Source of the DNA: CAVPTL01 sp963708725
Lineage (GTDB): Bacteria > Actinomycetota > Thermoleophilia > Gaiellales > JAICJC01
Assembly (NCBI GenBank): GCA_963708725.1
Contig: CAVPTL010000008.1
Coordinates: forward strand, 822,594-886,593
Reading direction: 5' to 3'
DNA length: 64,000 bases
The translations under genes and the position numbers were made by a program. The notes beneath the pieces were generated by a model. The model was not told the DNA's origin and ran no database searches. It saw only the letters and a program-made list of their open reading frames with translations. This document shows, piece after piece, positions 42,108-50,876 of the stretch (the first letter of the stretch is position 1; each line of letters begins with the position of its first letter).

Positions 42108-42416
42108 ATGGATCTTAAGCCTCTGGGCGACCGTGTGATCGTCGAAGTCCTCGATGAAGAGGAAGTCACGTACAGCGGCATCGTCCTGCCCGATACGGCC
42201 AAAGAGAAGCCGCAGCGCGGCAAGGTCCTGGCGACCGGTCCCGGTCGTTACGAGGACGGCAAGCTTGTCCCGCTCGACGTGAAGAAGAACGACGAGATCG
42301 TCTTCTCCAAGTACGGCGGCACTGAGATCAAGGTCGGTGGCGACGAGTATCTGATTCTGCGTGAGTCGGACATTCTGGCCAAGGTTGTTTCCAGCAAAGT
42401 CGCCTCGAAAGCGTAG
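42108..42416 (+). CDS. groES: Co-chaperonin GroES
   Basis: 102 residues. Heptameric lid of the GroEL cage. LKPLGDRVIVEVLDEEEVTYSGIVLPDTAKEKPQRGKVLATGPG is typical, with the mobile loop at about 17-32. AGGGAGGA precedes the ATG. Controlled by the two CIRCE boxes, hence by the HrcA repressor (gene not in the window). groEL follows after 10 nt. Confidence 0.97.
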   Translation: MDLKPLGDRVIVEVLDEEEVTYSGIVLPDTAKEKPQRGKVLATGPGRYEDGKLVPLDVKKNDEIVFSKYGGTEIKVGGDEYLILRESDILAKVVSSKVASKA

Positions 42417-42426
42417 GGAGAGCTGA

Positions 42427-44049
42427 ATGGCACACAAGGAACTGAAGTTCAATGAGGATGCCCGGCGATCGCTTCAGCGCGGCGTCGACATCCTGGCCGA
42501 CGCTGTCAAGGTGACGCTCGGCCCCAAGGGCCGCTACGTCGTGCTCGACAAGAAGTTCGGCGCGCCCACGATCACCAACGACGGTGTCACCATCGCCCGC
42601 GAGATCGAGGTCGAGGACGTCTTCGAGAATCAGGGCGCACAGCTCGTTCGCGAGGTCGCCACTGCCACCAACGACGTCGCCGGTGACGGAACCACCACCG
42701 CGACCGTGCTGGCCCAGGCCATCGTTCGCGAGGGTCTCAAGAACGTCTCCGCCGGAGCCAACCCGATGGCGCTCAAGCGCGGCATCGAGTCCGCTGTGGT
42801 GAGCGTTGTCGAGGACATCAAGAAGCAGAGCAAGGAGATCTCGGGCAAGGAAGACATCGCCCGGGTCGCCACCATCTCGGCCCGCGATCGCGAGATCGGC
42901 GACGTTATCGCCGATGCGATCGAGAAGGTCGGTAAGGACGGCGTGGTCAACGTCGAGGAGGGCCAGACCTTTGGCCTCGAGCTCGAGTTCACCGAGGGTA
43001 TGCAGTTCGACAAGGGCTACCTCTCGCCGTACATGATCACCGATTCCGAGCGCATGGAAGCGGTTCTGGACGATCCGTACATCCTGATCGCCAACCAGAA
43101 GATCGGCGCTGTCAAGGACATCCTGCCCGTGCTCGAGCAGGTCATCCAGGCCGGTCGTCCGCTGCTGCTCGTGGCTGAGGACGTCGAGGGCGAGTCGCTC
43201 GCGACGATCGTGGTCAACAAGCTCCGCGGTACCTTCACCGCTGTTGCGGTCAAGGCCCCGGGCTTCGGCGACCGCCGCAAGCGCATGCTCGAGGACATCG
43301 CCATCCTTTCCGGTGGCGAGGTCATTACCGAGGAGATGGGTCTCAAGCTCGAGAACACCTCGGTGTCTCAGCTCGGCCGCGCCCGCAAGGTCGTGGTGGA
43401 CAAGGATTCCACCACCATCATCGACGGTGCCGGCGACTCCGACGCGATCAAGGGCCGGATCAAGCAGATCAAGGCCGAGATCGAGTCGACCGAGTCCGAT
43501 TTCGATCGCGAGAAGCTGCAGGAGCGACTGGCCAAGCTGGCCGGTGGCGTTGCGGTGGTCAAGGTTGGCGCTGCCACCGAGACCGAGATGAAGGAGAAGA
43601 AGCATCGCGTCGAGGACGCGCTTCAGGCAACGCGGGCTGCCCTCGAGGAGGGCATCGTCCCGGGTGGCGGCGTGGCACTGCTGCACGCGGTCAAGTCGAT
43701 CAAGCTCGACACGCTCGAGGGTGACGAGGCGACGGGTGCACGGATCGTGACCCGCGCGCTCGAAGAGCCGCTTCGCCAGCTGGCCTACAACGCCGGCCTC
43801 GAGGGCTCGGTTGTCGTCAATGACGTCCGCAAGGCCAAGGCTGGCCAGGGCCTCAACGTCGACACCGGCGAGCTCGTGGACATGGTCAAGTCGGGCATCA
43901 TCGACCCCGCCATGGTCACCCGCTCGGCGCTGCAGAACGCCGCGTCGATCGCCAAGAACATCCTCACCACCGAGGCCATCGTGGCCGAGGCGCCGGAGAA
44001 GAACTCCCCGGCTCCCATGGGTGGCGGCGGCATGCCGGACATGATGTAA
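42427..44049 (+). CDS. groEL: Chaperonin GroEL
   Basis: 540 residues. ATP-dependent folding chamber. VTLGPKGRYVVLDKKFGAPTITNDGVTIARE and DVAGDGTTTATVLAQAIV are the nucleotide-binding signatures; the C-terminus ends in a short Gly-Met tail (GGGGMPDMM). Shares the CIRCE-regulated promoter with groES and ends at a strong terminator hairpin. Confidence 0.98.
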   Translation: MAHKELKFNEDARRSLQRGVDILADAVKVTLGPKGRYVVLDKKFGAPTITNDGVTIAREIEVEDVFENQGAQLVREVATATNDVAGDGTTTATVLAQAIVREGLKNVSAGANPMALKRGIESAVVSVVEDIKKQSKEISGKEDIARVATISARDREIGDVIADAIEKVGKDGVVNVEEGQTFGLELEFTEGMQFDKGYLSPYMITDSERMEAVLDDPYILIANQKIGAVKDILPVLEQVIQAGRPLLLVAEDVEGESLATIVVNKLRGTFTAVAVKAPGFGDRRKRMLEDIAILSGGEVITEEMGLKLENTSVSQLGRARKVVVDKDSTTIIDGAGDSDAIKGRIKQIKAEIESTESDFDREKLQERLAKLAGGVAVVKVGAATETEMKEKKHRVEDALQATRAALEEGIVPGGGVALLHAVKSIKLDTLEGDEATGARIVTRALEEPLRQLAYNAGLEGSVVVNDVRKAKAGQGLNVDTGELVDMVKSGIIDPAMVTRSALQNAASIAKNILTTEAIVAEAPEKNSPAPMGGGGMPDMM

Positions 44050-44070
44050 CCATCACGTCCGATCGACTTC

Positions 44071-44100
44071 GAAGGGCCCGGCACCCCCGGGCCCTTCGTC
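44071..44100 (+). terminator. Intrinsic-type terminator after groEL
   Basis: GAAGGGCCCGG (44071-44081), 5-nt loop, and its exact complement (44087-44097) form an 11-bp GC-rich stem followed by GTCGTT. Only a weak U-tract. Confidence 0.75.
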
Positions 44101-44105
44101 GTTAA

Positions 44106-44136
44106 TGAATAAATGGTGCCAGGCACCATTTATTCA
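44106..44136. repeat. Palindromic 3'-end repeat, copy 5
   Basis: Perfect 31-bp palindrome, arm TGAATAAATGGTGCC with central A. It lies between groEL and the glycosylase gene, after the groEL terminator, and is the only copy not at a convergent gene junction. Confidence 0.95.
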
Positions 44137-44150
44137 CCGGGCTCTTTCGT

Positions 44151-44156
44151 TACTGT
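44151..44156 (+). promoter_or_regulatory. Leaderless promoter of the AlkA-like gene (-10 TACTGT)
   Basis: TACTGT lies 8 nt upstream of ATG 44165, without any Shine-Dalgarno. Confidence 0.45.
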
Positions 44157-44164
44157 TTTGGCAC

Positions 44165-44950
44165 ATGTTTCCCGCTGGGTATGACTTTGTGCGTTCGACG
44201 TTTCGGTTTCGGGTGTTTGGTGATGACCTGGCCAGCCGCTGGCACGATGGCGGCCTGCACCGGGTGCTGCGCTCGGGCCTGCCGGTGCGGATAACCGCCG
44301 GCGGGCCGACCTGGTACGGCGATCCCACCCCCGCCGACGAGGCGGAGCTGCGGCACCTGCTCGGGATGGGCTTCGACCTCGAGGGATTCCACGCCGCCTA
44401 TCCCGATGTGTACGCCCGCGCCGAGGGGTTTCGCCCCCCGCTGCTGGCCGATCCGTTCGAGATGCTGGTCACCGCCGTGACCGCGCAGCAGGTGTCGCTG
44501 AGGGCCGCGGCCGCGATCCGCAATCGCTTCATCCAGCGGTTCGGCGAGCGGGTCGAGCAGGGCGGTTTCGAGTGGTATCGGTTCCCGCAGCAGGCGCGCG
44601 TGGCCGGTCGGGATCTCGAGGGCGTCGGGCTCTCCCGGGCCAAGATCCGCACGATCGCCGCGCTGTCGCTTGCCGACCTGGACGTGACCGGGCTCTCCGA
44701 CGTCGAGGTTCGCGAGCGCCTGCTGTTGCTGCCAGGGATCGGGCCGTGGACGGTGGACTGGTTCCTCGCGCGCTGTCTGGGACGACCCGACGCCTTTGCT
44801 CCGGGAGACCTGGCCGTCCGAAAGGCCGTCGCACAGTGGTTCGCGGACGAGCCGATCTGGCCCGAGGACAGGGTGCGCGAGGCGATCGCGCCGTTCGGCC
44901 GGCATGCGAACCTCGCGGTGCACTATCTGCTTCTGCCCGAAGGCGGCTAA
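44165..44950 (+). CDS. DNA-3-methyladenine glycosylase II-like protein (AlkA/HhH-GPD)
   Basis: 261 residues. Base-excision repair glycosylase of the HhH-GPD superfamily. The helix-hairpin-helix and catalytic Asp are in LLLLPGIGPWTVDWFLARCLGRPDAFAPGDLAVRKA. The N-terminal region (YDFVRSTFRFRVFGDD) is the AlkA-type domain. Expected to remove alkylated purines. The start at ATG 44165 is supported by the TACTGT box; upstream in-frame codons would read through the palindromic repeat. Confidence 0.88.
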   Translation: MFPAGYDFVRSTFRFRVFGDDLASRWHDGGLHRVLRSGLPVRITAGGPTWYGDPTPADEAELRHLLGMGFDLEGFHAAYPDVYARAEGFRPPLLADPFEMLVTAVTAQQVSLRAAAAIRNRFIQRFGERVEQGGFEWYRFPQQARVAGRDLEGVGLSRAKIRTIAALSLADLDVTGLSDVEVRERLLLLPGIGPWTVDWFLARCLGRPDAFAPGDLAVRKAVAQWFADEPIWPEDRVREAIAPFGRHANLAVHYLLLPEGG

Positions 44951-44980
44951 CCCGACCGACCGGGTAGCCTTTGAGGCGCA

Positions 44981-46153
44981 GTGGCAGTCAAAACCAGTTC
45001 TGTGAACCCTCCGGCAAACGCCGGGCTCGCGGGTGCGCCGTCCCGCGGTCGCCGCCTGTGGTCGACCTACAGCTATCCGCTGACGGTGTTCGTGACCAGC
45101 CGGCTGCTCGTCTACCTGCTGTTTGCGATGATCGCCTGGAACCACCGCCGGCCGCGCCTCTCCGGGCTCAGCTACGGCGCGGTGATGAGCCCGCTCGATA
45201 GCTGGGATGCGGTCTGGTACCACTGGATCGAAGCCCACGGGTACGACCCCGCGATCGCCCACGGAAACCTGCCGGCGTTCTATCCGCTGTGGCCCGCCGC
45301 GTGGCGTTCGGTCTCGTGGCTGCCGATACCCATCTACCTTGCCGGCAGCCTGCTTGCCACGGCGCTCTTTGGCGTGGCGCTGTGCCTGCTCTACCGGATC
45401 ACGCTGGGACGCTACGACGTGGCGATGGCTCGCCGCACGGTGCTCTTCACCGCATTTTGGCCGCTCGCGTTCGTGTTCTCGATGCCCTACTCGGAGAGCC
45501 TCTTCCTGCTCGCCTCGCTGGGCGCGTTTGCCCTCACCTGGCACGGCAGGTGGTGGTCGGGATCGGCCGTCGGCGCGCTGGCGGTGCTCGCCCGCCCGGT
45601 CGGAGTCGCCCTGATTCCCGCGCTTGGATGGCGCATCTACCGCGAGCAGGGCTGGCGTTGGCGGGCGTACCTCCCGCTGCTCTTGATGGTCGCGGCCGAG
45701 GGTGGCTTCTTCCTGTTCCTGGGTTGGCGCACCGGCGATGTGTTCGCGAGCCTCGGTGCCGAGTCACGCGGATGGGGGCGGGGGTTCGTGCCGTTGCCAT
45801 TCGAGGTCGGCCGGGCGCTGTGGGTCGATGTGCTCTCGAACGGTCTTCTGCGTTCGCTTGCCGACGTCTCGTTCACCATCGCCTGGTGCGTACTCTGGTG
45901 GCGGGCGTGGTGGGTGATGCGGCTCCCGGGCGAGTACCTGATCTATGCCGCGCTGGTCGTGCTGCTGCCGTCGAGTGGCGGCTCGCTGCTGTCGATGGGA
46001 CGGATGGGGTTGGTCGCGTTCCCGCTGTTCTGGGCATTGGCAGAGTGGAGCCTGCGTGATCCCCGGATCGATACCGTCGTCAAGATGGCCGCGCCCGCGC
46101 TGCTCGCCGCCGTGATGTTCATGGCGTTTGGCACGCACACGTTCGTGCCGTAG
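44981..46153 (+). CDS. Polytopic membrane mannosyltransferase (PIG-V-like)
   Basis: 390 residues, about nine transmembrane segments. The first extracytoplasmic loop has MSPLDSWDAVWYHWIEAHGYDPAIAHGNLPAFYPLWP, close to the WDxxWY/FYPxxP pattern of the PIG-V family, which uses polyprenyl-phosphate-linked mannose. A role in cell-envelope glycan assembly is inferred. GTG 44981 start; no Shine-Dalgarno. Its stop directly abuts that of the convergent M20 peptidase. Confidence 0.7.
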   Translation: MAVKTSSVNPPANAGLAGAPSRGRRLWSTYSYPLTVFVTSRLLVYLLFAMIAWNHRRPRLSGLSYGAVMSPLDSWDAVWYHWIEAHGYDPAIAHGNLPAFYPLWPAAWRSVSWLPIPIYLAGSLLATALFGVALCLLYRITLGRYDVAMARRTVLFTAFWPLAFVFSMPYSESLFLLASLGAFALTWHGRWWSGSAVGALAVLARPVGVALIPALGWRIYREQGWRWRAYLPLLLMVAAEGGFFLFLGWRTGDVFASLGAESRGWGRGFVPLPFEVGRALWVDVLSNGLLRSLADVSFTIAWCVLWWRAWWVMRLPGEYLIYAALVVLLPSSGGSLLSMGRMGLVAFPLFWALAEWSLRDPRIDTVVKMAAPALLAAVMFMAFGTHTFVP

Positions 46154-47255
46154 CTACACCGCGCGGATCAGCCGGGCCGCGAGATCGATCCGGGCGGGTA
46201 CGGTCGCGAGTTCGATCCACTCGTCGGGCGTGTGATCGAGCGCGCCGCATGGACCCAGGCCGTCGATGGTGGGGATGTCCCAGTGCGATGTCCAGCATCC
46301 GTCGGACACTCCTCCCGAGAGCTGCTCGCCGACCGTCAGCCCCAGCTCCGACGCGATCCCCAGCGCCGATGAGACCAGGTCGTCGGCGCGCTGCATCGGC
46401 GGCCAGGTGCCGCGGTCCACGATCGTGGAGGCGCACGCCGTCGTGGCCACTCGGCTGGCCGAGTTCGGTCAGCGCGTAGGCCAGGTCGGCCGGGTCGGAT
46501 GAGCGGATGTCGATCGTCGCCCGCGCATGTCCGGGCACGGTGTTGGCCGCGTCGCCGCCGCTGACGGTGGTGATCACCGAGGTCATCTCGGGTCGGCCAT
46601 GTGCGAGTGCCTCGATTCGCGTGATCTCGCCGGCAAGCGCGGAGACGGCGCTTCGGCCTCGGGCAGTGTCGGCGCCGGCGTGTGCCGGGCGGCCGGTCAG
46701 CTCGAGTGTTCGCCACACCGCGCCCTTTCGCGACGAGACCAGATCGCCGTTCTCCCGCGCGCATTCGAACACGAGCGCCGCCGCGGCGTCGACCGCATGT
46801 CGGGCGACCGCCGGCGCGCGCAGCCGCACCTCCTCGTCGGCGCATACCAACAGCCGCACCTCGGGAAACGGGATGCCCTCGGAAGCAAGCTGCTCCATCG
46901 CCATGGCGGCCAGCACCAGGCCGCCCTTCATGTCGGCGACTCCAGGGCCGGTCGCGCGATCTCCCGACACCGCGAACGGACGGGCCAGCGCCTCGCCCAG
47001 CCCAAACACCGTATCGGTGTGACCGAGCAGCGCCACCGTCTTTCCGAGAGTTCCGGGGAGCGTGATCACGAGGCTGCGGGCCGGCCCGTCGGGCTCGTCC
47101 ACCCAGCTCGTGGTGCAGCCAAGCGGAACCAGCCACGAGGCGATCTCCATCGCCACCCGCTCCTGCTCGCGGCCCATCGACGGTGAGTCGATGCCGACCA
47201 GCCGCGAGAGTCGCTCGACGAAGACCTCGGTGACGGCGGGCAGTGGCATCGGCAT
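46154..47255 (-). pseudogene. M20-family metallopeptidase (carboxypeptidase G2-like), single-base frameshift
   Basis: Zn-dependent peptidase/deacylase family. The N-terminal part has LLGHTDTVFG, GPGVADMKGGLVLAAMA, VCADEEV and RPAHAGADTARGRSA; the C-terminal part, in another frame, has TACASTIVDRGTWPPM, SGGVSDGCWTSHWDIPTIDGLGPCGALDHTPDEWIE. The frame changes near 46455-46462 (one extra base in GGCC; total span 3n+1). All active-site motifs survive, so the protein would be intact if the base is an error. ATG 47249, 7 nt after CAGACT, is an alternative start. Confidence 0.82.
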
Positions 47256-47277
47256 AGTCTGCCCGACCGGGTTTGGC

Positions 47278-47283
47278 TACGCT
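47278..47283 (+). promoter_or_regulatory. Leaderless promoter of ygfZ (-10 TACGCT)
   Basis: TACGCT is followed by exactly 6 nt and ATG 47290, so the transcript start should be the A of the start codon. Confidence 0.5.
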
Positions 47284-47289
47284 GCGGGT

Positions 47290-48066
47290 ATGGCCGTTGT
47301 GCTTCCTCGGGCGTTCATCAGGGCCGCCGGCCCCGATGCCGTCGGCTACCTCCAGAGCATGGTCTCCAACGATGTCGAGGCCGTCGCGCCCGGGGCCGGG
47401 ACGTACGCGCTTTTGCTGACGCCCAAGGCGCGCGTGATCGCCGATCTCGAGATCTTCAACACCGGCGAGGAGCTGGTGCTGAGTGCGCCCCCCGAAGCGG
47501 CCGAATCGGTGCTTCAGACGCTGGTGCGCGCACGGTTTCGGAAGAAGGTCGAACTCGAACCGACCGAACGGTGGCTGGTGTGGGGTGGCGCCCAAAACGC
47601 GCTCGCTTCGCTCGACACCCCGGCCGGACCGCTCTACCTGGTCGACCGCCGTCCGGCGCAGGTCGAGCCCGAGGAGCTGTTTGAGATCGCCCGGATCGAG
47701 GCCGGGATGGCGCGGTTTGGGAACGAGTTCACCACCGACTCGATGCCTGCCGAGGCGGGCCTCGAGCAGCGCGCCGTCAGCTTCACCAAGGGGTGTTATC
47801 CGGGACAGGAGCCCGTCGCCCGCCTGCACTACCGCGGGCACGCCAACCGCGGCGTACGCGGGCTCGAGCTGGCCGACGGTTTGCCGACGCCGGGGGCGCC
47901 GGTCGTCGCCGGTGACCGGGAGGTGGGGCGGGTGACCTCGGTCGTTCGATCGCCGCGTTTCGGCACGATCGGTCTGGGGGTGCTGCGCCGCGAAGTGGCC
48001 GACGGCGACACGGTCGAGGCCGGGGGTGCGGCCGCGACGGTTCGTCCCCTGCCGTTCGTGTCGTGA
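47290..48066 (+). CDS. ygfZ: YgfZ/GcvT-like tetrahydrofolate-binding Fe-S assembly factor
   Basis: 258 residues. The family signature KGCYPGQEPVARLHYRGHANR is intact, including the essential cysteine. YgfZ helps build or repair certain [4Fe-4S] proteins in a folate-dependent way. Here MAVVLPRAFIRAAGPDAVGYLQSMVSNDV begins close to the GcvT-like domain start. It overlaps the next gene (GTGA). Confidence 0.88.
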   Translation: MAVVLPRAFIRAAGPDAVGYLQSMVSNDVEAVAPGAGTYALLLTPKARVIADLEIFNTGEELVLSAPPEAAESVLQTLVRARFRKKVELEPTERWLVWGGAQNALASLDTPAGPLYLVDRRPAQVEPEELFEIARIEAGMARFGNEFTTDSMPAEAGLEQRAVSFTKGCYPGQEPVARLHYRGHANRGVRGLELADGLPTPGAPVVAGDREVGRVTSVVRSPRFGTIGLGVLRREVADGDTVEAGGAAATVRPLPFVS

Positions 48067-48986
48067 ACCCGTGGGACGAGCCCGAGTGGCTCGAAGCGGC
48101 GTGCGACTGGATCGCCACCGAGCTGGATGGCGCCGGCATCACGCCCACCGGCCCGGTCGAGATGGTGAAAAATCGCCCATGGTCGTGTGTGCTGGCCTTG
48201 CCGACCTCACAGGGGCGGGTGTTCATGAAGGCGGCGGCTCCGGTTACCCGGCACGAGCCGGTGCTGCTCGCGGCCTTCGCCGAGATCGGCGCGCCGGCGG
48301 TGCTTCGGCCGATCGCGGTTGATCCCGCTCGCGGCTGGATGCTCCTGCCCGACGGCGGCTCGGAGCTGCGGCAGGAATCGAGCAAGGCGCGTGAGTTCGA
48401 CCTGTGGGAGCGCACGCTTCGCGACTACGCCCGGCTCCAGGTCGCGGCCGCGCCGCGAGCCGACGCGCTGGTCGCCGACGGCGTGCCCGATTTCCGGCTC
48501 GCCCGCTTCGACGGGCTGATCGCAGAGCTCGCCCCCGATCGCAGCGAGCTGATCCAACGGCGGGTGGTGCCACTCAGGGCACAGCTCGAGGCCGCCCGCG
48601 TCCCCGACTCGGTGCAGCACGACGACCTGCACGGCGGAAACATCCTGATCTCAGACGCCGGCCCGATCGTGTTCGACTGGGGCGACTCGTGTATCTCCCA
48701 CCCGTTCATGACGCTCACCGTCACCTTTCGCGTGATCGCCTGGAGCCATGAGCTGGCCGCCGACGATCCCGTGTTCGACCGTCTGCGGGCGGCCTACCTC
48801 GAGCCCTGGAGCGGCTACGGCGATCCGCAGCAGCTGGCCGGAGAGCTGGCCGCCGCGGTCGAGCTCGGCCGGCTCACGCGCGCATTCACCTACCACCGGC
48901 TGGCCGCGGGCCTCCCAAAACCGTTGCATCCCATCGTGGACGGCGGCGCCGAGGGCTGGACCGACGTCTTCCTGGGGGTCGAGTAG
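48063..48986 (+). CDS. APH-family (aminoglycoside phosphotransferase-like) kinase
   Basis: 307 residues. Protein-kinase-like small-molecule phosphotransferase: nucleotide Lys region VFMKAAAPV, Brenner motif QHDDLHGGNILI and DFG-equivalent VFDWGDSCISHPF. No resistance function is implied; many such kinases act on metabolites. GTG 48063 overlaps the ygfZ stop, and its own TAG overlaps the next GTG by one base, so ygfZ-aph-arginase form one coupled transcript. Confidence 0.82.
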   Translation: MNPWDEPEWLEAACDWIATELDGAGITPTGPVEMVKNRPWSCVLALPTSQGRVFMKAAAPVTRHEPVLLAAFAEIGAPAVLRPIAVDPARGWMLLPDGGSELRQESSKAREFDLWERTLRDYARLQVAAAPRADALVADGVPDFRLARFDGLIAELAPDRSELIQRRVVPLRAQLEAARVPDSVQHDDLHGGNILISDAGPIVFDWGDSCISHPFMTLTVTFRVIAWSHELAADDPVFDRLRAAYLEPWSGYGDPQQLAGELAAAVELGRLTRAFTYHRLAAGLPKPLHPIVDGGAEGWTDVFLGVE

Positions 48987-49825
48987 TGGCCGACGCGATC
49001 GCCGTGCGGGCACGGATCTCGGAGCGCACCCCGCGCGATCTCCGCGGCGTCGACCTGCTCGCCGCCCGGTTTCGCGATCTCGGGAGGGGGAAGTTCGAGA
49101 TCGCCGGTCGTCGCTCGCCGTTTGGCGAGACCGATTGGGTCGACGATCTGGCCGCGTCGCGGGCGGTGCTCGAGTCCGCCGGGCGCGAGCTGCGAGCGCG
49201 CATCGGACGCGGCGCGCCCACGCTCACGGTCGCCTCGGACTGCTCATTGGCGCTTGGCACCCTGCCCGCCGTGTACGCCGAGCTCCCCGAAGCGCGGGTG
49301 CTGTGGCTCGATGCCCACTCCGACTACGACACTCCGCAGACCAGCACCATCGGTTTTCTGGGCTGCATGAGCCTCGCGGGGGCGACGGGTGCCTGGGACG
49401 CGGGCGTGGGGACGCCGTTTCCCGCCGACCGGGTCGTGCTCGCCGGGGTGCGCGGAGGACTCGAGGAGTTCGACGGTGCCGGACGGGCGGCCGCCGACGC
49501 CTCGCCGATGACGGTGATCGGGCCGTCAACCTCGCTCGCGGCCGACGCGCTCGCCGCTCTCGGCGACGCGCCGGTGTACATCCACTTCGATCCCGACGTG
49601 CTCGACCCGGCCGAGAACCCGGTGCCGTATGCCCGACCCGGAGGGCTCTCGCTGGCTGCGGTCGCCGAGCTCCTGCGCTCGGTCGCCGACCGTGGCCCGG
49701 TCGTCGGTGTCGAGATCACCGCCTTCCATTCGGATGACCACCGCGCGGTGCGCGAAGCACTCGCCGATCGGTTGGTCGAGTGCGTGCGTCCGCTCGTCTA
49801 CTTCTCCCAGGCGCCGACCTCGTAG
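48986..49825 (+). CDS. Arginase/agmatinase/formiminoglutamase family hydrolase
   Basis: 279 residues. Mn2+-dependent ureohydrolase fold. Metal motifs: SDCSLALG (usually GGDHS or GGDCS), LWLDAHSDYDTP and IHFDPDVLDPAENP. The first motif lacks the second Gly and has Cys at the ligand position, as in some formiminoglutamase-like members, so the substrate is uncertain. Starts at GTG 48986. Overlaps the convergent cupin gene by 28 bp. Confidence 0.82.
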   Translation: MADAIAVRARISERTPRDLRGVDLLAARFRDLGRGKFEIAGRRSPFGETDWVDDLAASRAVLESAGRELRARIGRGAPTLTVASDCSLALGTLPAVYAELPEARVLWLDAHSDYDTPQTSTIGFLGCMSLAGATGAWDAGVGTPFPADRVVLAGVRGGLEEFDGAGRAAADASPMTVIGPSTSLAADALAALGDAPVYIHFDPDVLDPAENPVPYARPGGLSLAAVAELLRSVADRGPVVGVEITAFHSDDHRAVREALADRLVECVRPLVYFSQAPTS

Positions 49826-50187
49826 GCCTTACCCGGGGTCGCACCGACCACCAGCACTGTTGTCGGTGACGCTGTCGACTCGATCTTTCGGCGAACGCCC
49901 GGCTCGAGTGCGATCAGGCCGCCCGTCCCGACGGTTGTCTGCTCGCCATCGAGGGTCACCGTCACCGAGCCGACGTGCACGAAGTAGATCTCCTGTTGGC
50001 CCGACGCTCGTTCGTCGTGCTCGGGGATCAGCACGTTGCCCGCGTCCTTGGTGACCGCGTTGATGCCGAAGGCGGTGATTCCGAAGTGGCTTCGGATCGA
50101 CTTCCAGGTCGCCGGCCAGTCAGGCTTCACCGGTGGGACGTCGTCGACCAGCTCGATCTTCCAGCCGGTGCCCTGCGCAACGCTCAT
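49798..50187 (-). CDS. Small cupin-domain protein
   Basis: 129 residues. Single cupin barrel: the first motif is imperfect (NVLIPEHDERASGQQEIYFVHVGSVTVTLDGE) and the second reads GGLIALEPGVRRKIES, with fewer His ligands than in metal cupins. Function unknown. ATG 50187 follows GGGAGGAC; a longer in-frame start lacks a ribosome site. Confidence 0.75.
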   Translation of the reverse strand: MSVAQGTGWKIELVDDVPPVKPDWPATWKSIRSHFGITAFGINAVTKDAGNVLIPEHDERASGQQEIYFVHVGSVTVTLDGEQTTVGTGGLIALEPGVRRKIESTASPTTVLVVGATPGKAYEVGAWEK

Positions 50188-50227
50188 GTCGTCCTCCCGA
50201 CGTTGGGGAGGCGAGTCTACCGCGCGC

Positions 50228-50668
50228 TCAGTCGTCTTCGGCAAACTCGTAGATCAGGCGCCCGCCGTGCCGGAACCCGGCCTTGGTATAGAAGTCGGGG
50301 ACACCAATCTCCTGGTCGGCGGGAGAGACGCGCAGCTCGATCGTCTCGATCCCGCGCCGCCGGCATTCCGCGACCGAAGCCCGCAGCAGCTTTGACCCCA
50401 ACCCGGCGCCGCGGGCCGAGGGCTGCACCCAGATCTCCTCGACCATTGCCGAGCAGCCGCCGCCGGTCGAGATGTGAATCGTGGTGGTGGCCACGCCGGC
50501 GTGGTCAGAGACGGTGAAGAAGCCGCGGCCTGGATGCTCGAGGATCGCGTCGACGTTTCCACCCAGCCCCGGAACGACCCGCCCCTCATGGCTGAAGAAT
50601 GCGCGCAGCAGCTCGGTCACCTGATCGGCGTCCGCTGAGGTGGCTAACCGGACTGAGGTGGCAGACAT
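50228..50668 (-). CDS. GNAT family N-acetyltransferase
   Basis: 146 residues. GCN5-type fold with the acetyl-CoA loop in VQPSARGAGLGSKLLRASVAECRRRG and C-terminal FYTKAGFRHGGRLIYEF. Substrate unknown. ATG 50668 chosen over an adjacent TTG. Divergent from the structured leader that follows. Confidence 0.85.
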   Translation of the reverse strand: MSATSVRLATSADADQVTELLRAFFSHEGRVVPGLGGNVDAILEHPGRGFFTVSDHAGVATTTIHISTGGGCSAMVEEIWVQPSARGAGLGSKLLRASVAECRRRGIETIELRVSPADQEIGVPDFYTKAGFRHGGRLIYEFAEDD

Positions 50669-50714
50669 CAAGCGCCCGCCCCCGTCATGCGCTTTTCCAA
50701 ACCCACCGCCGGAA

Positions 50715-50876
50715 TATAGGTCACGCGTCCCCTTTCAGGGCGCACATGCCCTGACCCGGTTCGTTGTTTCTGACCCCCCCAATGGGGGACGAGACAAACC
50801 CTCCCACCGCCTATGACGTGACCGTAGCCACGTTTGCTGCTGCCTCGTCTGAACCCCCGAAGGGAGGTGCGCCCCA
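50715..50876 (+). ncRNA. Predicted structured 5' leader (riboswitch-like) before a 32-residue peptide gene
   Basis: Long untranslated stretch with several helices: AGGGC/GCCCT (50737-50751 region), CCCCC/GGGGG (50776-50788), GACGAG (50788-50793) with CTCGTC (50844-50849), and an inner hairpin ACGTG (50816-50820)/CACGT (50829-50833). CCTCCC (50800-50805), in the loop closed by GACGAG/CTCGTC, complements the Shine-Dalgarno GGGAGG (50862-50867) outside it, so the ribosome site could be locked in a pseudoknot. No known riboswitch class is recognised. An AT-rich GAATATAGG at 50712-50720 may be the -10 region. Confidence 0.45.

Noticed and set aside
48063..48986. Aminoglycoside-resistance gene
   Set aside because: The APH fold is shared by many metabolic kinases and the context (YgfZ, arginase family) gives no resistance link.
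50715..50876. c-di-GMP-I/II riboswitch upstream of the GGDEF/HD-GYP region
   Set aside because: The conserved core segments of the known c-di-GMP classes are not recognisable here; I keep it as an unassigned structured leader.
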